Of a DNA stretch of 7,668 nucleotides, positions 1 to 4,900 are shown in pieces (the first letter of the stretch is position 1; each line of letters starts with the position of its first letter). A program made the translations under genes and the position numbers. Source of the stretch: JBJXFK01 sp046155505 (GTDB lineage Bacteria > Planctomycetota > Phycisphaerae > UBA1845 > Fen-1342); the NCBI GenBank assembly GCA_046155505.1, contig JBJXFK010000006.1, positions 1 through 7,668 of the forward strand, given 5' to 3'. Below the pieces are notes generated by a model that ran no database searches, was not told where the DNA came from, and saw only the letters and a list, made by a program, of their open reading frames with translations.

Positions 1-1622
1 ATCGAGCGGTCGATGCGGGCGGGCCTTACACGCGCATCACCACCGATCCGGTTGGCGGTGATCGCTTCAGCGATGCGGTCGGCAGCGGTGCGCCGCGATA
101 CTTCTATCACATCACAGCGGTTGTGAACGGTCAGGAGTCAGCCGCGTCCGACTTCACCACTGCACAGTACAACGGCCTGACCGACGATCAACTCATGGAT
201 TTCGCTCAGCAAGGTGCGTTTCAGTATTTCTGGGCCGGCGGGCATCCGTTCTGCGGCATGGCGCGCGAGGGCATCGGCCTCGGCCATCCGCTCGACACCG
301 TTACGATCGGCGGCACCGGCTTCGGGCTGATGTCGATCGTCGTCGGCAGCGAGCGCAGCTGGGTCACGCGGGCACAGGCGGCCGATCGCACGCGGCGGAT
401 TCTGCGATTCCTCGACGGCGTGCGGCCCGACAATTCGGCGTTGCCTAGCGGCGTGCAGCGCTATCACGGCGCATGGGCACATCATTACAACGGCAACACC
501 GGCGCGACGATTCCTTTTGCGGGGGCAGCGGACAACGGGGCCGACCTGGTCGAGACGGCGTTTCTGATCAGCGGCATGTTGACCGCGCGGCAATATTTCG
601 ATCACCCGACCGATCCGGTCGAGGCCGAGATTCGCAGCCGGGCGACGAGCATGTGGCACGCGGTTGAGTGGAGTTGGTTCCGCCGCACGGCAAACAACAC
701 GTTCCTCTATTGGCATTGGTCGCCGAATTTCGGCTGGCAGATGAACCTGCCGATTCGCGGCTTCAATGAGACGCAGATCATCTATCTGCTGGCGATCGCG
801 TCGCCGACGTTTCCGGTGCCGGCGTCGCTCTACCACACAGGCTATGCGGGGCTACCGGGCTATGTGAACGGTAACTTCTATTTCGGGCTTCAGCAGTTCG
901 TGGGCGAGCCGCTGGGCGGGCCGCTGTTTTTCACGCACTATTCGAACGTCGGTTTCGACCCGCGCTACAAGCGCGATCAGTTCTGCAACTACTTCGAGAA
1001 TCACCGAAATATCTCGCTGATCAACCGCGCGTATTGCATCGAAAACCCGCTCGGTTGGGAGTTGTACAACCCGCTCAACTGGGGCCTGACGGCGAGCAAC
1101 AATCCGACCGGCTATTCGGCCCAGTCGCCGACGAATGACAACGGCACGATCTCGCCGACGGCTGCGCTGAGCGCGATGGCGTATGTGCCACAGGAATCGC
1201 TGGCGACGCTGCGCTATTGGTACGACAACTTCGGCGGCGATGTGTTCGGGATTTATGGTGCGGTTGACGCGTTCAATTTCTCCGCCGATTGGGTCGCGCC
1301 GGGTTGGCTGGCGATCGATCAAGGGCCGATCGTGGTGATGATCGAGAATCATCGAAGCGAGCTGTGTTGGCGTTTGTTCATGTCGAACCCCGAGATCGCG
1401 CCGATGATGAACGCGGTCGCGATGCGCTATGAGATCGACTTCGATCTCGACGGCGATGTCGATGCGACTGACATGGCGATCGCGCTGACGGCGATGGCCG
1501 GGCCGGGCGTGACGACGGGGCCGCCGGGTGTGACGCCCGCGCAGTTCGCGGACAGCGATCTGGACAATGATGGCGACGTGGACATGCACGACGCAGCGAT
1601 CGGCCAACAGCTTGTGCGCTGA
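1..1622 (+). CDS. Glycoamylase-like / GH144-type glycoside hydrolase with FnIII-like and dockerin-like domains (5' partial)
   Basis: The frame is open from the first full codon at base 3 to the TGA at 1620-1622, so the gene starts outside the window. A GTG at 123 is only a valine inside a fibronectin-III-like strand (YFYHITAVVNGQESAASD), not a credible start. From about base 185 to 1430 the protein matches the glycoamylase-like family (PF10091, COG5368; includes GH144 endo-beta-1,2-glucanases): FQYFW, GGTGFGLM, DLVETAFL, YWHWSPNFGW, IRGFNE, GGPLFFTHYS, NRAYCIENP, SPTNDNG and AIDQGPIVVMIEN occur in family order and the domain looks full length. The acidic cluster D-x3-D-x2-E (codons 531, 543, 552) and the Glu of GFNE (codon 768) fit the presumed active site; this correspondence is recalled, not aligned. 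Beta-1,2-glucan hydrolysis is inferred; many family members are untested. A dockerin-like tail follows. The FnIII-like module and tail suggest export, but the signal peptide is off-window. Confidence 0.9.
   Translation, partial: RAVDAGGPYTRITTDPVGGDRFSDAVGSGAPRYFYHITAVVNGQESAASDFTTAQYNGLTDDQLMDFAQQGAFQYFWAGGHPFCGMAREGIGLGHPLDTVTIGGTGFGLMSIVVGSERSWVTRAQAADRTRRILRFLDGVRPDNSALPSGVQRYHGAWAHHYNGNTGATIPFAGAADNGADLVETAFLISGMLTARQYFDHPTDPVEAEIRSRATSMWHAVEWSWFRRTANNTFLYWHWSPNFGWQMNLPIRGFNETQIIYLLAIASPTFPVPASLYHTGYAGLPGYVNGNFYFGLQQFVGEPLGGPLFFTHYSNVGFDPRYKRDQFCNYFENHRNISLINRAYCIENPLGWELYNPLNWGLTASNNPTGYSAQSPTNDNGTISPTAALSAMAYVPQESLATLRYWYDNFGGDVFGIYGAVDAFNFSADWVAPGWLAIDQGPIVVMIENHRSELCWRLFMSNPEIAPMMNAVAMRYEIDFDLDGDVDATDMAIALTAMAGPGVTTGPPGVTPAQFADSDLDNDGDVDMHDAAIGQQLVR
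1437..1622 (+). other. Dockerin-like C-terminal domain (two EF-hand-type calcium loops)
   Basis: Two 12-residue loops have acidic residues at positions 1, 3, 5, 7, 9 and 12, Gly at 6 and Val at 8. The first, DFDLDGDVDATD, lies at 1437-1472. The second, DLDNDGDVDMHD, lies at 1557-1592. The spacing of 40 residues between loops and the Gly/Pro-rich linker resemble type I dockerin repeats. Such tails end many planctomycete secreted proteins without an obvious cellulosome, so the partner is unknown. The role may be calcium-dependent stabilisation or attachment to a cohesin-like or surface partner. The domain stops only nine residues after the second loop. Confidence 0.8.
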
Positions 1623-1658
1623 GGTCGCGGCCACGGTGCTGCCACGATCAGAGCACGC

Positions 1659-1712
1659 GCCACGAATGCAAGCGCTCCTTTCTTATCCGTGTCAATCTGT
1701 GACATCCGTGGC
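1659..1712. repeat. Imperfect inverted repeat with iterated TCCGTG/TCTGTG motif
   Basis: The arms GCCACGAATG (1659-1668) and CATCCGTGGC (1703-1712) pair at nine of ten positions across a 34-base loop. The right arm is the last of three similar steps between 1685 and 1713: ATCCGTGTCA, ATCTGTGACA and TCCGTGGCA. There is no T-run after the second arm, so a classical intrinsic terminator is unlikely. The wording resembles dispersed intergenic repeats I recall from planctomycete and related genomes (CCACGAATG / ATCCGTG / ATCTGTG strings), but that is memory, not a search result. Confidence 0.45.
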
Positions 1713-1733
1713 AAGTCCGCATTCAATTTGAAC

Positions 1734-1772
1734 ACTTGATCGAACCGCGTTTGCTGCGCGTGTGCATCAAGT
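1734..1772. repeat. Weak inverted repeat ACTTGAT/ATCAAGT
   Basis: Seven-base perfect arms at 1734-1740 and 1766-1772 enclose a 25-base GC-rich loop with little extra pairing. It could be a chance palindrome, a transcript-end structure or a protein-binding site. No T-tract follows, so I do not call it a terminator. Confidence 0.25.
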
Positions 1773-1948
1773 CTCCGAATCCGCGGCATTTCTCGGACGC
1801 TCGCCATCACTTCGCGAATGCATCGCCCGATCTTGGGCATTTCCTTGTCCGATTTCGCAAGCTTCCCTGTGGCAGGCTGCAGATTCTCTGCATTGGGGCC
1901 GCGCGGTTGCGGCGGGTGCGGGGAGGTTCTTGGCCTGGGCCGCTTTGC

Positions 1949-1953
1949 AGGGG
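1949..1953 (+). promoter_or_regulatory. Shine-Dalgarno site of the giant repeat-protein gene
   Basis: AGGGG lies seven bases before the ATG at 1961. It supports this start over the in-frame GTG at 1916 and TTG at 1907, which would add only low-complexity residues before the LEPR motif. Confidence 0.6.
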
Positions 1954-1960
1954 CTTAGAC

Positions 1961-4900
1961 ATGGCCGCAGACAAGCGTGGGCCGCTGGGTTCGAACGACG
2001 GCAGTGACTCGAATGCAGATACCAACGCGAAGCCCCGTGCCAAGAAGCCGGCATTCAAGGTCGAGACGCTGGAACCGCGCATCCTGATGTCCGCAACCTG
2101 GGCGGACGCCGAGACGGGCGAGGCACAGAGCGGCGCGACGGAGGGCAACGATGCGTTCACCGGCGACGAGCTGGCGGACATGGCCGACGGCGCGGCGGGC
2201 AACGACCTGCTCAGCGGTTTGGGCGGTGATGACACGCTGCTCGGCGGATTGGGGAACGACACGCTAAGCGGCGGCGACGGAAATGATGCGCTTGTCGGTG
2301 GTGGCGGCGACGACACGCTGGATGGAGGGGCCGGCACGGATGCGGCAAGTTACACTGATGCGGGTTCGGCAGTCACGGTCGATCTGGCGGCGGGGACCGC
2401 GAGCGGCGGTGCGGGTAATGACACGCTGAGCGGAATTGAGAATCTCACCGGGTCGAACTTCAACGACACGATAACCGGCAACAGCGGCAACAACGTGCTT
2501 GACGGCGGCGACGGCGCCGACACTCTCGTCGGCGGTCTCGGCGACGACACGCTCATCGGCGGGACCGGCAATGACACCGCGAATTATTCGGCCGCCGCAA
2601 GTGGCGTGAATGTGACCCTCACGAGCGGCACGGCGTCAGGCGGCGCGGGCGATGACACGCTGAGCGGCATTGAGAATGTCACGGGGTCGAGTTTCGCCGA
2701 TACGCTGGTCGGCGATAGCGGGGCGAACACGCTCCTTGGCGGCAGCGGCGATGACTCTCTCGTCGGTGGCCTGGGCAATGACACGATCGACGGCGGCGCG
2801 GGTACGGATCAGGTTTCATATGCCGCCGCCGGCGGTGCGGTGACGGTCAACTTGGAAAGCGGCAGCGCGAGCGGCGCGGACGGCAGCGACTCGATTTCGA
2901 ATGTCGAGAATCTGACCGGATCGGCTTTCAATGACGCGCTCACCGGCAGCAGCGCGGCGAACGTCATCGACGGCGGAAGCGGCAATGACACGATCGACGG
3001 TGGCGGCGGCAACGACACGCTTGTCGGCGGCAGCGGCAGCGATACGGTCAGTTTCGCGTCCTCCTCCGCGGCAATCAGCGCCAACCTCGCGACCGGCACG
3101 TCGAGCGGCACGTCGAGCGGGACGGATTCGCTCAGCGGGTTCGAGAATCTCACCGGTTCGCAATCGAGTGACACGCTCACCGGCGACAGCGGTAACAACG
3201 TCATCGACGGCGGAAGCGGAAATGACACCATCAATGGCGGGCTTGGCGACGACACGCTCATCGGCGGCAGCGGCACCGACACTCTCACCTACGCCGACGC
3301 CAGCGGCGGCGTCAGCATCAACCTCACGACTAACGTCGCTAGCGGCGCGGCTGGTAACGACACGCTGAGCGGGTTCGAGAACGTGATCGGATCGGCACAC
3401 AACGACACGATTGTCGGATCGACGGCGGTAAACGTGATTGACGCCGGCGCGGGCGACGACAGCATCGTCGCGAGCGACGGCAACGACACGCTGACGGGCG
3501 GCAGCGGGAACGACTCGATTGACGCGGGCGGCGGCGATGACACGGTCAACGATGGCGTCGGCGATGACACGCTCGTCGGCGGCAGCGGAACCGACACGCT
3601 TTCCTATTCGTCGGTCACTAGCGCCGTTACGGCAAATTTGACCACCGGCAGCGCCACCGGCGGCAGCGGAAACGACACGCTCAGCGGCTTCGAGAATCTC
3701 ACCGGCGGCAGCGCCAACGACACCCTCACCGGCGATGCGAGCGCCAACCGCCTCGTCGGCGGCAGTGGCAATGATTCGCTCTCGGCCGGCGACGGGAACG
3801 ACTACCTGCGCGGCGACGCCGGCGACGACACGCTCGACGGCGGCAGCGGCATCGACACCGCGGCGTATGACACCAGCAGCAGCGGCGTGTCGGTTAGTTT
3901 GGATAGCGGAACGTCCAGCGGCGGTGCGGGTAACGACACGCTGACCAATATTGAGAACGTGACCGGCTCGAATTACGCCGACACACTTAGCGGCGACGCG
4001 AACGAGAACACGATCGACGGACGGGCCGGAAACGACGTAATTGACGGCGGTGGGGGCACCGATACCGCCACTTATGCCACCGCCGGATCGGCCGTAACCG
4101 TGAATTTGGCGACCGGCGTCGCGACTGGCGGCGCGGGCAGCGACACGCTCAGCAACATCGAAAACGTGACCGGCTCGAATTACAACGACACGATCACGGG
4201 CGACGCGGGCAATAACGTGCTTAGCGGCCTGGGCGGTAACGACACGATCGAGGGCGGCCTTGGTGATGACACCATCGACGGTGGCACCGGCACGGACAAA
4301 GTGTCGTATCAAAACGCCTCGGGCAGCGTGGACGTGAACTTGACCAGCAATGTCGCGAGCGGGGCAGACGGCAACGACACGCTCAGCAACATCGAGGACG
4401 TGCTCGGCTCCGGCTTTAACGACACGATCACCGGTAACAGCGGCACGAACACGATCGAAGGCGGCGGCGGCGACGACATTCTCGACGGCGCGGGCGGCAC
4501 CGACACGGTGACGTATGCCGGCGCTAGCGCCGCGGTAAATGTGAATCTGACGACGGGGACGGCGAGCGGCGGGGCAGGCAATGACACGCTGAGCAATTTT
4601 GAGAACGCCACCGGGTCGAATTTCGACGATGTGCTGACCGGCAATAGCGGCAACAACGTGCTCACCGGCGGCGGCGGCAATGACACGCTGGTCGGCGGGC
4701 TCGGCAACGATACGCTCGCGGGCGGCGCGGGGATCGACACGGTTGATTATTCGAGCGCGAGCGGTGCGGTGACGGTCTCACTGAGCAGTGCCAACGGCGC
4801 GAGCGGCAGCGGCTCGGCCACCGGTGCCGACGGCAGTGACACGCTCAGCGGGATCGAGAACATCACCGGATCGGCGTTTGGCGACACGCTGACGGGCGAC

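Larger units (their letters stand above)
1623..1960. other. Intergenic region, no gene seen
   Basis: This 338-base gap separates the hydrolase gene from the giant repeat-protein gene. I see no convincing coding frame: the short frames crossing it give Arg/Ser-rich translations with no recognisable motif. The left half is relatively AT-richer and holds an imperfect inverted repeat and a second weak hairpin. The right half is GC-rich and ends in a ribosome binding site. I could not identify a confident sigma-70 promoter or a T-tailed intrinsic terminator. Confidence 0.6.

Noticed and set aside
138..1634. Two long minus-strand frames opposite the hydrolase gene
   Set aside because: They are Arg/His-rich shadows of a well-conserved enzyme on the plus strand, without motifs of their own.
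1762..2007. Possible small plus-strand gene overlapping the start of the giant gene
   Set aside because: The translation is low complexity with no motif, and it overlaps the well-supported LEPR gene start in another frame.
2816..4312. Open reading frame of 498 codons on the minus strand
   Set aside because: It is the complement of the RTX repeats. The GC-rich codons of repeated Gly/Asp/Thr/Leu give a stop-free antisense frame with Arg/Ala/Val periodicity and no recognisable domain.
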